From contig NZ_JACJKS010000004.1 of NCBI RefSeq assembly GCF_016901695.1, positions 62,001 to 126,000 on the forward strand: 64,000 nucleotides of DNA, written 5' to 3'. Position numbers and translations under genes: made by a program. Source of the DNA: Mordavella massiliensis (GTDB lineage: Bacteria; Bacillota; Clostridia; Lachnospirales; Lachnospiraceae). The notes below the pieces were generated by a model. It saw only the letters and a list, made by a program, of their open reading frames with translations. It made no database searches and was not told where the DNA came from. Below, piece after piece: positions 1 to 8,891 of this stretch. The stretch's first letter is position 1; each line of letters starts with the position of its first letter.

Positions 1-1
1 C

Positions 2-772
2 GTCTTAAAAGAGGCGGGGGTGGAGATGATCACGTTCTCCGACTCTCCGATGGGGCGGATGCGGGCCGACTCCGCCATGTCGGCCGTGAAAGTGGCGAAC
101 CGCCTGCAGATCGAGACGATGCCGCACATCGCCTGCAGGGACAAGAATGTGATCGGTATGGGGGCGCAGCTCCTTGGCGCCTACATGAACGGGATCCGCA
201 ACTTCCTCCTCGTGACGGGGGACCCCGTGCCCTCCGGCGACAGGGATATGGTCAAGAGCGTCTATGATTTTCACTCCATTACGCTCATGCAGTATATGGC
301 CAGGATGAACCGGGAGCATTTCGCCGGCGATCCGGCTGCCTACGGCGGCGCCCTCAACTACGGCAGGGCGAACCTGGATGCGGAGATCCGGCGGATGGAG
401 AAAAAGTGCGAAGCCGGCGCCTCCTTCTTCCTGACGCAGCCCATCTACTCGGATGAGGACATTGCGAAGATCCGCTACATCAAGTCCAGGATCGACACGA
501 AGATCCTGTGCGGCATCATGCCGCTTGTGAGCTACCGGAACGCCCTGTTCATGAAAAACGAGATCACAGGCATCTCGGTGCCGGACGAGACGGTTGCCCG
601 CTACCGGCCGGACATGAGCCGTGAGGAGGCGCAGGAGACGGGCGTGCAGATCGCCGTGGAGATCGCGGAAAAACTATATGACACAGCGGACGGGTACTAC
701 TTCATGGTCCCCTTCAACCGGGCCGGGATGATCGCCCGGATCCTGGAGAGGATGAAACAGAACAGGAGCTAG
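2..772 (+). CDS. Methylenetetrahydrofolate reductase (3' part; start lies before the window)
   Basis: This is the C-terminal part of a flavin-dependent methylenetetrahydrofolate reductase, which makes 5-methyl-THF for methionine synthesis or C1 metabolism. The frame is already open at base 2, so the gene is cut by the window edge; the GTG at 20 is internal. About 256 residues remain. Recognisable TIM-barrel segments are MPHIACRDKNVIG, LLVTGDPVPSGDR and FFLTQPIY, which closely resemble the reductase half of YitJ-type homocysteine methyltransferase/MTHFR fusions. Whether the missing 5' part encodes that methyltransferase cannot be seen. The stop is 22 bases before the next gene with no terminator, so read-through is possible. 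Confidence 0.85.
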   Translation, partial: VLKEAGVEMITFSDSPMGRMRADSAMSAVKVANRLQIETMPHIACRDKNVIGMGAQLLGAYMNGIRNFLLVTGDPVPSGDRDMVKSVYDFHSITLMQYMARMNREHFAGDPAAYGGALNYGRANLDAEIRRMEKKCEAGASFFLTQPIYSDEDIAKIRYIKSRIDTKILCGIMPLVSYRNALFMKNEITGISVPDETVARYRPDMSREEAQETGVQIAVEIAEKLYDTADGYYFMVPFNRAGMIARILERMKQNRS

Positions 773-794
773 GGAAAGGAGACAAGACAGCAAT

Positions 795-2138
795 ATGAGA
801 AAGGCAAGGATTTTGCTGCCGGCGGTAGTCTGTCTGCTGTGCATGACGGCCTGTTCCGGAGAGAAGATCGAAACAGGAGAACTGGCTGAAGGAGATACGC
901 AGGAGAGCCAGGCCCCGGACCTGACCCTGTTCTTTTCGGGTGAAAATACAGTGTGGATCTCTGCCATAGAGGATCTGTGCAGCGCGTTTTCCAAAGAGTA
1001 TCCGCAGTACACGCTGGAAGTGGAGTATTCATCCGGCGACGACTATACAGAGGAACTGAAGGCCAAGGAAGCATTGGACGAATTCCCGGATATCTTTGAG
1101 ATCGAGGATCCCTACATGTTCGAGGAGGCGGACATGCTGGGCGCCGTCGACGGGGAGATCGGGGAACTGGTGGAGCAGCCGATCATGGACGACGGGAAGA
1201 TCTGCGCCCTTCCGTTTTACGGGACTTCCTACGGCATCATTTACAATCAGGTGATCTTCAAAGAGTACGGGCTGTCTGTGCCCAATACATACGGGGAGTT
1301 CCTTGAGCTCTGCGGGCAGTTGAAGAACCTGGGCATCACGCCCCTGGCGGTGGGCGGAAGCGAGTCGTCCGCAGACCAGGGGTGGATCAACTACTTCTTC
1401 CTGAAAGATGTGGAGACGGGCAGAAGCACCTGGATCCAGGACAGGATCAGCGGCAAGGTGTCTTTCCAGGACCCGGAAGTGACGGAGGCTCTGACAGAGT
1501 TCCGCGACCTGATGACGGGAGAGTATGTGCTGGAGGATTCCATCAATATGGGGGATACCCAGATCATCTCCTACATGATCGATCAGAAGGTGGCTATGTA
1601 CTATGGGACGCCCGCCATGCTGGCGAAGATATGGGAAGCGTATCCGCGCGCCATGGATTCTGACAAGACGCCCCTGGGGGAGGAGCTGGAGAACGATACG
1701 GTGCAGATACGGCCCGGATGGTTCTACATGCCGGACGACAGCGGGACAAGGATCGTGATGGAGCAGACAGGGTCGATCTGGGCCGCGTCCAAGGCATGCA
1801 TGGGGATCCCGACCAAAAAGAAGGCGGCGGACACCTTCCTTAAATTCTGCTACCGCACGGAGAATTACAGAAAGGTCCTGCAGGCCATGAACGGGATGCC
1901 GGTGACAAACGACGGGGTTCTCTACGCGGCGCCGGCCGTGCAGCAGAATGTGATCATCGACTACCGGTACGCGGACCGGATCAGCCGGTATCTTGGAAAC
2001 ATGGAGACGCCGGCAAGCTTCCGGGGGGACATGCAGGAGACGGTGCACTCCCTTGCGTCGAATACCATCGAGGTCGGGACGGCGGCCAGGCAGTTGGATG
2101 AGAAGTGGAACGAGGCGGAGAAGGAACAGGCGGAATGA
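795..2138 (+). CDS. Extracellular solute-binding lipoprotein of a three-gene sensing unit
   Basis: A 447-residue family 1 extracellular solute-binding protein, expected to bind a sugar outside the membrane. It begins with a lipoprotein signal peptide: basic start, hydrophobic core, lipobox MTAC with the lipidated cysteine at about residue 20. A purine-rich AAAGGAG lies before the ATG. Its last codons overlap the histidine kinase start (ATGA), so the two proteins are translationally coupled. No permease is adjacent, and a second binding protein sits with the permeases at 5.7 kb. This one may therefore present ligand to the kinase rather than feed transport. That role is inferred from gene order. 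The ligand is unknown; an alpha-galactoside is likely from context. Confidence 0.85.
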   Translation: MRKARILLPAVVCLLCMTACSGEKIETGELAEGDTQESQAPDLTLFFSGENTVWISAIEDLCSAFSKEYPQYTLEVEYSSGDDYTEELKAKEALDEFPDIFEIEDPYMFEEADMLGAVDGEIGELVEQPIMDDGKICALPFYGTSYGIIYNQVIFKEYGLSVPNTYGEFLELCGQLKNLGITPLAVGGSESSADQGWINYFFLKDVETGRSTWIQDRISGKVSFQDPEVTEALTEFRDLMTGEYVLEDSINMGDTQIISYMIDQKVAMYYGTPAMLAKIWEAYPRAMDSDKTPLGEELENDTVQIRPGWFYMPDDSGTRIVMEQTGSIWAASKACMGIPTKKKAADTFLKFCYRTENYRKVLQAMNGMPVTNDGVLYAAPAVQQNVIIDYRYADRISRYLGNMETPASFRGDMQETVHSLASNTIEVGTAARQLDEKWNEAEKEQAE

Positions 2139-4015
2139 AAAAATTTGATTGGAAGAAAACCAGGCTTTACAAGCTGAAGGAGTGGATCGACACACAGAGA
2201 AGAGAGCGGTACATCAGTCTGTTTACCAAATCGGTGGCCGCGATGATCGTGATCGGCGTGCTGTCGCTGATGCTCATGGGAATGGCTATTTATAACGCAT
2301 ATCAGGGTTCCCTGCAGACGCTGATGCTGTCCAACATGTACCGCACCACCCTCACGATCGGAAGGAACATCCACTCCCTCCTGGACGAGATGGAGGAAAA
2401 CACGACCTATCTCTACAGCGCCCAGAGCGAGGACTACGGGTATATCTATGAGCTCCTGGCAGACAGCTCTGTGGGGAGCGACAAGAAAACAGCGGAGATC
2501 AACGATATGCTGCGGAACATCCTGTACAGGAACCAGTATATCGATCACGTGTTCCTGATCTTCCCGGACGGGGAGATCTGTTCCGCCATGCGCAGCCCGG
2601 AAAGAATGGTGAACACCTATGTGATCGGACAGTGGTATGAGGAGACTTATACGGAGCATTCCAGGAAGATGCAGCTCCTTCCGGTCCATCAGGCGGACTA
2701 CTACATGGGGACGCGGGAGAGGGATTTTACGATCTCCCGGAATATCATGAACACGTCCACGATCGAGTCGGCCTCCGGGGAGATCCTCGGCACGCTCTAC
2801 ATCGATATCAGCCAGGATTTTCTGGACAATATCATCCATGAGACCCGCCTGGAGGACGGGAGCCAGATCTATATTGTGGATCAGAAGCGCCGGGAATTCG
2901 CCTACAATCCGTATGAGGGGCAGGAGGAAGATGACCTGCTGTCCTTCCTTGAACATATGGACGGCAGATATCAGTACATCAAGGCGGAGGGCGACTACTA
3001 CATATACAGCGAAGTGCCAGGGACAGACTGGCTTGTCATCGAGAAGATCTCCTCCCACCACCTGGAGGACAGCTATCAGGCCATCCGCAATATGACGCTT
3101 CTGATCATCCTCGGCAGCGCGGTCGTTCTGATCGTCGTCTACTATTTCTATTCCAAGAGATCCAGCCAGCCGATCCGCAATCTGGCCGGCGCCATGGAAT
3201 CCATCGAGCAGGGCAATCTGGATACGAGGGTGGCGGTCCGCTCCAACGACGAGATCAGCTATCTGGCCAGGGGGCTCAACCAGATGACGGAGAACCTGCA
3301 GGCCCATATCAAGAGGGTGTACATTGCGGAGATCCGGCAAAGGGAGGCGGAGATCGAAGCGCTGAAGACCCAGATCCAGCCGCATTACCTGTACAATACG
3401 CTGGATGTGATCCGCATGATGGCGGTGACTCACGACGACGGGGAGACGGCCGAGATGATCGACGGTCTTTCCGGCCAGCTCAAATACCTGATGGGGCGGG
3501 CGAAGGACATGGTGTCCCTCAGGGATGAGATCGAGAATGTGCGGAACTATTTTAAGATCATCCGGATCCGCTACGAGAACAGATTTTCACTGGAAGTGAA
3601 CGTGGGAGACGATATCATGGACCTTCAGGTGCCCCAGTTGATCCTGCAGCCGGTGGTGGAAAATGCGGTCAAGCACGGCCTGAAAGGAAAAAAAGGGGAA
3701 GGCGTTGTGGCGATCCAGGCGTCGGTGGAGCAGGACGCGCTGGAGATCACGGTCATGGACAACGGGACCGGCATGACGCCGGAGCGGCTGGAGTACGTGC
3801 AGCAGGTCCTGGAGAGCCATGAGACGGAGACCCATGTGAAAAGCCGCAGGGCCAGCATCGGGATCAAAAACGTATATGACAGGATCCGGATGATCTTCGG
3901 CGATCAGTACCACATCCAGATCAGCAGCTTTGAGGGGATTGGAACGATCGTGAAATACAGGCTTCCGGTGATCCGGCCGGAGGAGGAGACAGAACAGGAG
4001 GACGGACATGTTTAA
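2135..4015 (+). CDS. YesM-type sensor histidine kinase
   Basis: A membrane histidine kinase of about 626 residues. I chose the ATG at 2135, coupled to the previous stop, rather than the upstream in-frame ATG at 2105. A membrane segment lies near residues 24-50. A long extracellular sensor region of roughly 220 residues follows, then a second membrane segment (LLIILGSAVVLIVVYYF), a HAMP linker and the His_kinase domain. The phospho-accepting histidine is in QIQPHYLYNTLD. The ATPase N-box is in LQPVVENAVKHG. This is the class that regulates polysaccharide and oligosaccharide uptake in Firmicutes. The 3' end overlaps the regulator gene by 8 bases, so the pair is co-expressed. Confidence 0.9.
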   Translation: MKKFDWKKTRLYKLKEWIDTQRRERYISLFTKSVAAMIVIGVLSLMLMGMAIYNAYQGSLQTLMLSNMYRTTLTIGRNIHSLLDEMEENTTYLYSAQSEDYGYIYELLADSSVGSDKKTAEINDMLRNILYRNQYIDHVFLIFPDGEICSAMRSPERMVNTYVIGQWYEETYTEHSRKMQLLPVHQADYYMGTRERDFTISRNIMNTSTIESASGEILGTLYIDISQDFLDNIIHETRLEDGSQIYIVDQKRREFAYNPYEGQEEDDLLSFLEHMDGRYQYIKAEGDYYIYSEVPGTDWLVIEKISSHHLEDSYQAIRNMTLLIILGSAVVLIVVYYFYSKRSSQPIRNLAGAMESIEQGNLDTRVAVRSNDEISYLARGLNQMTENLQAHIKRVYIAEIRQREAEIEALKTQIQPHYLYNTLDVIRMMAVTHDDGETAEMIDGLSGQLKYLMGRAKDMVSLRDEIENVRNYFKIIRIRYENRFSLEVNVGDDIMDLQVPQLILQPVVENAVKHGLKGKKGEGVVAIQASVEQDALEITVMDNGTGMTPERLEYVQQVLESHETETHVKSRRASIGIKNVYDRIRMIFGDQYHIQISSFEGIGTIVKYRLPVIRPEEETEQEDGHV

Positions 4016-5579
4016 GATCATACTGGCGGACGATGAGCCGATCATCATAAAAGGACTGAGGAAGCTGGTCGACTGGGAGCAGTTGGACGCCCGGATCGTG
4101 GCGGAAGCCGGGGACGGGGAAGAGCTTCTTCAAAAGATAGAAGACTGCTCTCCCGATATCATCATCTGCGACGTATCCATGCCGAATATGACGGGTCTGG
4201 ACGTGCTGAAGAAAGTCAGGGAGACGGACCGGGACGTCAAGTTCATCTTTCTGAGCGGGTACCAGGAGTTCGACTATGTCCGGACCGCGATCCACTACGA
4301 GGCCCAGGAGTATCTGCTCAAACCGGCCGGAAGGGAAGAACTCCGCCAGGCCGTCCTCAAAGCGGAGCAGGCGCTGAAAGAGAACAGCCCGCTTGAAAAG
4401 TGGAGGGAAGAAAAAGACGACCTGCAGTCCGTGTTCCGGATGATCAACTCCGAGGCGGATTCAAAAGAGCTGTACGGACATTTTCAGGAGATGGGGATCC
4501 GGACGGAAGGTGTGAATTTTACCGGCGTGTGCTTCTCCATGCCGGTGGACTTCTACACAAAGGTGCAGGACCAGAACATGCAGGAGCTTCTCCGGTTCTC
4601 TGTTTTCAGAAAGATACAGGAGATCCTGAAGAAAGAACGGAACGGCTTCGTCATCAAGCGGGACGCCGGCAGCAGCAATCTCATCCTGCTGAGCCCCCAG
4701 GAGGACGGGCCGGAAAAGGTGCAGGAGGAGATCCGCGCCATCTGCGACCGGGTATACCGGGAGTACGACGTCCGCCTCGTGGTCGGGATCGGAAAGACGT
4801 CCGGGAACATCCGGGAACTGAAGTACATATATAAGACAGCCAAATTCTGCTCGGAGCTCTATTATTTTACGCAGGAGAACTGCATCCGCTACAACGAGGT
4901 GGACCGGGATTTCAAGACCTCCTTTGAAGATTACGACAGTGCATACAAAGAGCTTGTCAGCAGCTTCCTCTCCAGCGGGGAGGACTGGCAGGACAAGCTG
5001 GACGAGGCGCTGTCCGTGATCGAGAACCTGCATTACGGGAACCGGTACGCGGCGGAGAACCGCTGCATCGTCATGGTCATGAACCTGTACAGGGACCTGG
5101 AGGAATACCATATCCTCCCGCCGGACAAGCGGCCGGAGTACGAAGAGGCGGTGGCGGCGATGCGCCATCAGCAGAGCTACGAGGAACTGCGGCAGTACAC
5201 GGCCCGGTTCCTGACCGCCTTTCTGGAGGAGCACGCCTTCCAGGACGCGGCGGCGGAGCACCAGACGATCCATCAGGTAAAAGAGTATATCCAGCAGCAC
5301 TACGCAGAGAACCTTTCCCTGCGGAAGATGGCCGAGATCGTCTATATGAACCCCTACTATTTCAGCGTCTTTTTTAAGAAAGAGACGGGAGAGAACTTTA
5401 AGAACTATCTGGCGGAAGTCCGCATGAAGGAGGCGGTCCGCCTCCTGATGCAGACGGACATGAAGACCTACGAGCTCGCGAAGGCGGTGGGGTACAACGA
5501 CGTGCGCAGCTTCACGGAGAAATTCAAGGAGTACTACGGCGACAGCCCGTCCGGATACAAGAAAGCAAAGCGGTCCTGA
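4008..5579 (+). CDS. YesN-type response regulator with AraC DNA-binding domain
   Basis: A 523-residue response regulator and partner of the kinase just upstream. The N-terminal receiver domain has the acidic pocket ADDE at residues 7-10, the phospho-acceptor Asp55 in IIICDVSMPN, and the conserved lysine in YLLKP. The middle 270 residues are the poorly conserved linker usual in YesN proteins. The last ~100 residues form an AraC/XylS double helix-turn-helix (LSLRKMAEIVYMNPYYFSVFFKKETGENF, then the second helix pair ending in SFTEKFKEYYGDSPSGYKK; quoted in parts). The likely target is the transporter promoter that starts 60 bases after its stop codon. That is inferred from position. Confidence 0.9.
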   Translation: MFKIILADDEPIIIKGLRKLVDWEQLDARIVAEAGDGEELLQKIEDCSPDIIICDVSMPNMTGLDVLKKVRETDRDVKFIFLSGYQEFDYVRTAIHYEAQEYLLKPAGREELRQAVLKAEQALKENSPLEKWREEKDDLQSVFRMINSEADSKELYGHFQEMGIRTEGVNFTGVCFSMPVDFYTKVQDQNMQELLRFSVFRKIQEILKKERNGFVIKRDAGSSNLILLSPQEDGPEKVQEEIRAICDRVYREYDVRLVVGIGKTSGNIRELKYIYKTAKFCSELYYFTQENCIRYNEVDRDFKTSFEDYDSAYKELVSSFLSSGEDWQDKLDEALSVIENLHYGNRYAAENRCIVMVMNLYRDLEEYHILPPDKRPEYEEAVAAMRHQQSYEELRQYTARFLTAFLEEHAFQDAAAEHQTIHQVKEYIQQHYAENLSLRKMAEIVYMNPYYFSVFFKKETGENFKNYLAEVRMKEAVRLLMQTDMKTYELAKAVGYNDVRSFTEKFKEYYGDSPSGYKKAKRS

Positions 5580-5636
5580 AAAGGTGGGTTTTTATACAAA
5601 GTGCTGTGGTGTTTTTTGGCACTGCCCTCTGAATTG

Positions 5637-5665
5637 TTGTAAGTGCACAAAAGGTGTGCTACGAT
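5637..5665 (+). promoter_or_regulatory. Promoter of the alpha-galactoside transport operon
   Basis: TTGTAA (5637-5642), a 17-base spacer and TACGAT (5660-5665) with an upstream TG, giving an extended -10. A TTGT-N6-ACAA inverted repeat overlaps the -35 and could be an operator. It lies between the YesN stop and the binding-protein gene. Confidence 0.5.
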
Positions 5666-5713
5666 TGCTCCAGTACAGACGTACGGGAAAATATTATGAA
5701 AGAGGGTATGAAA

Positions 5714-7003
5714 ATGAAGAAGAAAGTAGTTTCACTCATGCTGGTTGCAGCAATGGTAGCATCCCTTGCGGCATGCGGCAGCTCCGGCTCCTCAGACTCT
5801 TCTGAGGGCGGCGGCGAAGACGGCGAAAGAGTCGTAGAACTCTGGACATGCTGGACCGAGGGCGCCGACACAGAGACGGCGGGCCTGGAGCAGATCGAGA
5901 AGTTCGAGGAGGAGACCGGCGTTACGGTCAACCAGACGAACTTCACCTACGACATGCTTCACGAGAAGATCCTGACTGCGGCGGCAGGCGGCAATGTGCC
6001 GGATCTGATCTGGGGACTTCCGGAGTACGTCGGTGAGTTCTACAACATGGGGATCCTTGAGGACCTGACAGACCGCTTCAACGAGTGGGAGGACAAGGAC
6101 GCCCTGTCTGAGGCAGTTGTGAACGCCATGACCATCGACAACAAGATCGTGGGCATCCCCTATGAGATGACAGTGCGCGCCTACCTGACACATGCGGACG
6201 ATCTTTCCGCAGCAGGCATCGAAGCGCCGGCTACATGGGAAGACCTGATGGCGCAGACAGACTACTATGACAACAACGGCAAATACCTGACAGAGCTCGC
6301 CTGCACAGGCGTCCGCTCCGCGCAGGAGCTGGTCGTATACCTGGCTCAGTACGATCTTGAGATCGCTACGGCGCAGGACGACGGCAAGTACAGGAACACA
6401 TGGACAGAGAATCCGGACGAGCTTGAGAAAGCGACAAAGGTATTCCAGATGTACAAGGATCTTGTTGACAACGGCATCATCGATCCCAACTGTGCAAACT
6501 GGGGCTGGGAGGAGACAGACGAGAACCTGGCCACAGGCATCGTATCCAGCTATGTGACAGGAAACTGGCTGGCAGAAAGAGAAGCCTCCAACCCGGATAC
6601 AATGGGCGACATCGCTGTAAATCCGATCCCCTATCCGTCCGACGGACATCCGGCTACATACATGGAGTGTAAACCGCTCTTCATCCTTGCCGACAGCAAG
6701 AACAAAGACGATGCGTTTGCACTGGCGACAGCGTTCTGCAGCTACGACTGGCAGTCCGCAGGATTCGCAGACAGATCCCCGCGTTCCGACGTTTCCACAG
6801 ACAGCAAGTGGAGCAAGGATTTCCAGGCTCTGGCAGACACAGGTATCACATTCCCGCCTGTAACACTTGGCGGTATCACACAGGCTATGCAGGATGCAAT
6901 GGCAATGGTCCTTCAGGAAGGTGAAGAGCCGGCGGCAGCAGCAGAGTGGCTTAGCAATGCGGTAAACGACTCCCTGGCAGATTCGGGAGAACTGAGCGAA
7001 TAG
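5714..7003 (+). CDS. Sugar ABC transporter substrate-binding lipoprotein
   Basis: A 429-residue family 1 solute-binding protein that delivers a sugar to the two permeases encoded next. The ATG at 5714 was chosen because GAGGG (5702-5706) is correctly spaced before it; ATGs at 5696 and 5708 are not. The lipoprotein signal MKKKVVSLMLVAAMVASLAA is followed by Cys21 and a Ser/Gly/acidic linker. The mature part contains segments usual for maltose/multiple-sugar binding proteins (PDLIWGLPEYV, IPYEMTVRAYL). The downstream GH36 enzyme points to raffinose-type or melibiose-type substrates. No ATPase gene is present; such importers often share an MsmK-type ATPase encoded elsewhere. Confidence 0.88.
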   Translation: MKKKVVSLMLVAAMVASLAACGSSGSSDSSEGGGEDGERVVELWTCWTEGADTETAGLEQIEKFEEETGVTVNQTNFTYDMLHEKILTAAAGGNVPDLIWGLPEYVGEFYNMGILEDLTDRFNEWEDKDALSEAVVNAMTIDNKIVGIPYEMTVRAYLTHADDLSAAGIEAPATWEDLMAQTDYYDNNGKYLTELACTGVRSAQELVVYLAQYDLEIATAQDDGKYRNTWTENPDELEKATKVFQMYKDLVDNGIIDPNCANWGWEETDENLATGIVSSYVTGNWLAEREASNPDTMGDIAVNPIPYPSDGHPATYMECKPLFILADSKNKDDAFALATAFCSYDWQSAGFADRSPRSDVSTDSKWSKDFQALADTGITFPPVTLGGITQAMQDAMAMVLQEGEEPAAAAEWLSNAVNDSLADSGELSE

Positions 7004-7022
7004 GCATTAACTTGCAAGACAT

Positions 7023-7058
7023 GCGGGGCGCTGCTCATGTGGCGGCCCCGCTTTTACG
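7023..7058 (+). terminator. Intra-operon hairpin between binding protein and permeases
   Basis: GCGGGGC (7023-7029) pairs with GCCCCGC (7045-7051), followed by TTTT. The weak U-tract suggests partial termination or 3'-end protection, which would give more binding protein than permease. Confidence 0.6.
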
Positions 7059-7082
7059 TAAAAAAGCAAAGGGGGTACGAAG

Positions 7083-7991
7083 ATGAAACCATCCCGTAAA
7101 CTGACAAGAGATCAGAGAAAATTCAGGACTGCCCTCATCATGCTGGCGCCGGCGCTTATATTCCTGGCGCTTATGATCGCGTTCCCGCTCGGCAAAGTCA
7201 TCCATGACGCATTTACCCATGTGCACCTGATCAACAAGTCCATGACCGGATTTGCCGGTCTTGAGAACTTTAAGACGGTCATTGAGGACGAGCACTTTAT
7301 GGAGGCCGTGCAGCACACGGTCCTGTGGACGGTGTTCTCCGTGCTTGGCGAGTACGTGGTCGGCATGATCACAGCGGTCCTGCTGAACCAGAAATTTAAA
7401 GGAAGAGCAGTCTTCCGTACATTTATCTTTATCCCGTGGCTTGTGCCGATCATCGTGGCCGGCATGACATGGGACTGGATCCTGAACCCGGAGTTCGGAA
7501 TCCTGAACTATGTCCTTAAGAACCTGGGCATTATAGAGACGTCCATCAACTTCCTCGGGAATTCCGACTATGCGCTGGCGACGGTTATTTTCGTAAATAT
7601 ATGGAGAAGTTTCCCGTACTATACGATCTCCTTTTTGTCTGCCATGCAGTCCATTCCCGGAGATCTGTCGGAGGCTGCCGCGATCGACGGAGCCGGCGTG
7701 TTCCGCCGTTTCTTCAGCGTGACGCTTCCCCAGTTGCGCTCCGTGTCCCTGGTGATCGTATTCATCCATATTATCTGGACCGCAGTAAACTTTGATTTTA
7801 TCTGGGTTATGACAGAAGGCGGACCGAACTACGCCACAGAGACGCTGCCGATCATGATCTACCGGTACTCCATGCGTACCTTTGACGTCGGAGCGGCGTC
7901 CGCGCTTTCCACGATGATGTTCACAGTCATGGTGATCCTGTTTATCTTCTACTACAGGAAGAGAACGCAGATCAGCGAAGACATGGCTTAG
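7083..7991 (+). CDS. Sugar ABC transporter permease, MalF/UgpA type
   Basis: A 302-residue inner-membrane permease with six predicted helices. The first is ALIMLAPALIFLALMIAFPL. The cytoplasmic coupling loop (EAA motif) is in SEAAAIDGAGVFRRFFSVTLPQ, quoted here only for its key residues EAAAIDGAG; it contacts the shared ATPase. AAAGGGGG lies before the ATG. It forms a heterodimer with the product of the next gene, 18 bases on. Confidence 0.9.
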   Translation: MKPSRKLTRDQRKFRTALIMLAPALIFLALMIAFPLGKVIHDAFTHVHLINKSMTGFAGLENFKTVIEDEHFMEAVQHTVLWTVFSVLGEYVVGMITAVLLNQKFKGRAVFRTFIFIPWLVPIIVAGMTWDWILNPEFGILNYVLKNLGIIETSINFLGNSDYALATVIFVNIWRSFPYYTISFLSAMQSIPGDLSEAAAIDGAGVFRRFFSVTLPQLRSVSLVIVFIHIIWTAVNFDFIWVMTEGGPNYATETLPIMIYRYSMRTFDVGAASALSTMMFTVMVILFIFYYRKRTQISEDMA

Positions 7992-8009
7992 GAGAAAGGA
8001 GGAAATGTT

Positions 8010-8852
8010 ATGCTGAATAAAAGAAACCGTGTGATCGCCAAGGTCATCACGTATGTCCTGCTCATCCTGTTCTCCATCTATACCATGTTCCCGTTTGTAT
8101 GGATGCTGATCTCCTCCTTCAAGCCGAAGACGGAGATCCGGACGGCGACGCCGTCGTTCACGATCGACGCGCCGACGCTTGAGAACTTCCACAGGGTCCT
8201 TTTTGACGCGGGATTTGTCAACTACATCAAGAACAGCCTGATCGTATCCGTGACGGCCTGCGTGATCTCCATGATCATCGCCGTTCTGGCCGGATACGCG
8301 CTGAGCAGGTTCTACAAACTGAAGGTGGTCAAGGTATCCAACCTGGCGATGATGCTCTCACAGATGATCCCGGGCGTGCTGCTTCTCGTGCCGCTGTACA
8401 TGATCATGCAGATGCTCGGCATCCTGGAGTCCTACCGCTCGCTGATCCTGGCCTATACGACCTTCGTGATCCCGCTGTGTACGTTCATGATGAGCAGCTT
8501 CTTTGACACGGTGCCGACGGCGCTGGAGGAAGCGGCGGAGATCGACGGGTGCAACAGGGCCCAGACACTGACGAAGGTGATCATCCCCCTGTCCATCCCC
8601 AGTCTCGTATCTACAGGCCTTTACGCATTTATCAACGCCTGGAACGAGTTCATGTACGGCTATATCTTCATATCTACAGACACATACAGGACGCTGACGC
8701 CGGCGATCATGCTGTTCAAGGGCGCGAACACCATCGACTGGGGCGCGCTGATGGCGGGATCCGTCGTGGCGGTCATCCCTGTGACATTTATTTTCCTGTT
8801 CCTGCAGAGATACTTCCTCGCAGGGCTGATGGCAGGATCTGTAAAGGGCTAA
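8010..8852 (+). CDS. Sugar ABC transporter permease, MalG type
   Basis: A 280-residue permease with six predicted helices and the EAA loop EEAAEIDGCNRAQTLTKV. It is the second half of the sugar channel. The start follows AGAAAGGAGG at good spacing. The family and order (binding protein, MalF-like, MalG-like, glycosidase) match oligosaccharide import operons of the CUT1 class. The GH36 gene follows after 40 bases without a terminator, so it is probably in the same transcript. Confidence 0.9.
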   Translation: MLNKRNRVIAKVITYVLLILFSIYTMFPFVWMLISSFKPKTEIRTATPSFTIDAPTLENFHRVLFDAGFVNYIKNSLIVSVTACVISMIIAVLAGYALSRFYKLKVVKVSNLAMMLSQMIPGVLLLVPLYMIMQMLGILESYRSLILAYTTFVIPLCTFMMSSFFDTVPTALEEAAEIDGCNRAQTLTKVIIPLSIPSLVSTGLYAFINAWNEFMYGYIFISTDTYRTLTPAIMLFKGANTIDWGALMAGSVVAVIPVTFIFLFLQRYFLAGLMAGSVKG

Positions 8853-8891
8853 TATACGCCTGAAGTTAGACAGGAGGCAAAAGACAGCACA

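Noticed and set aside
5584-5805. 73-codon plus-strand frame before the second binding protein
   Set aside because: Cys-rich, no ribosome site, overlaps the promoter and the lipoprotein signal sequence in another frame.
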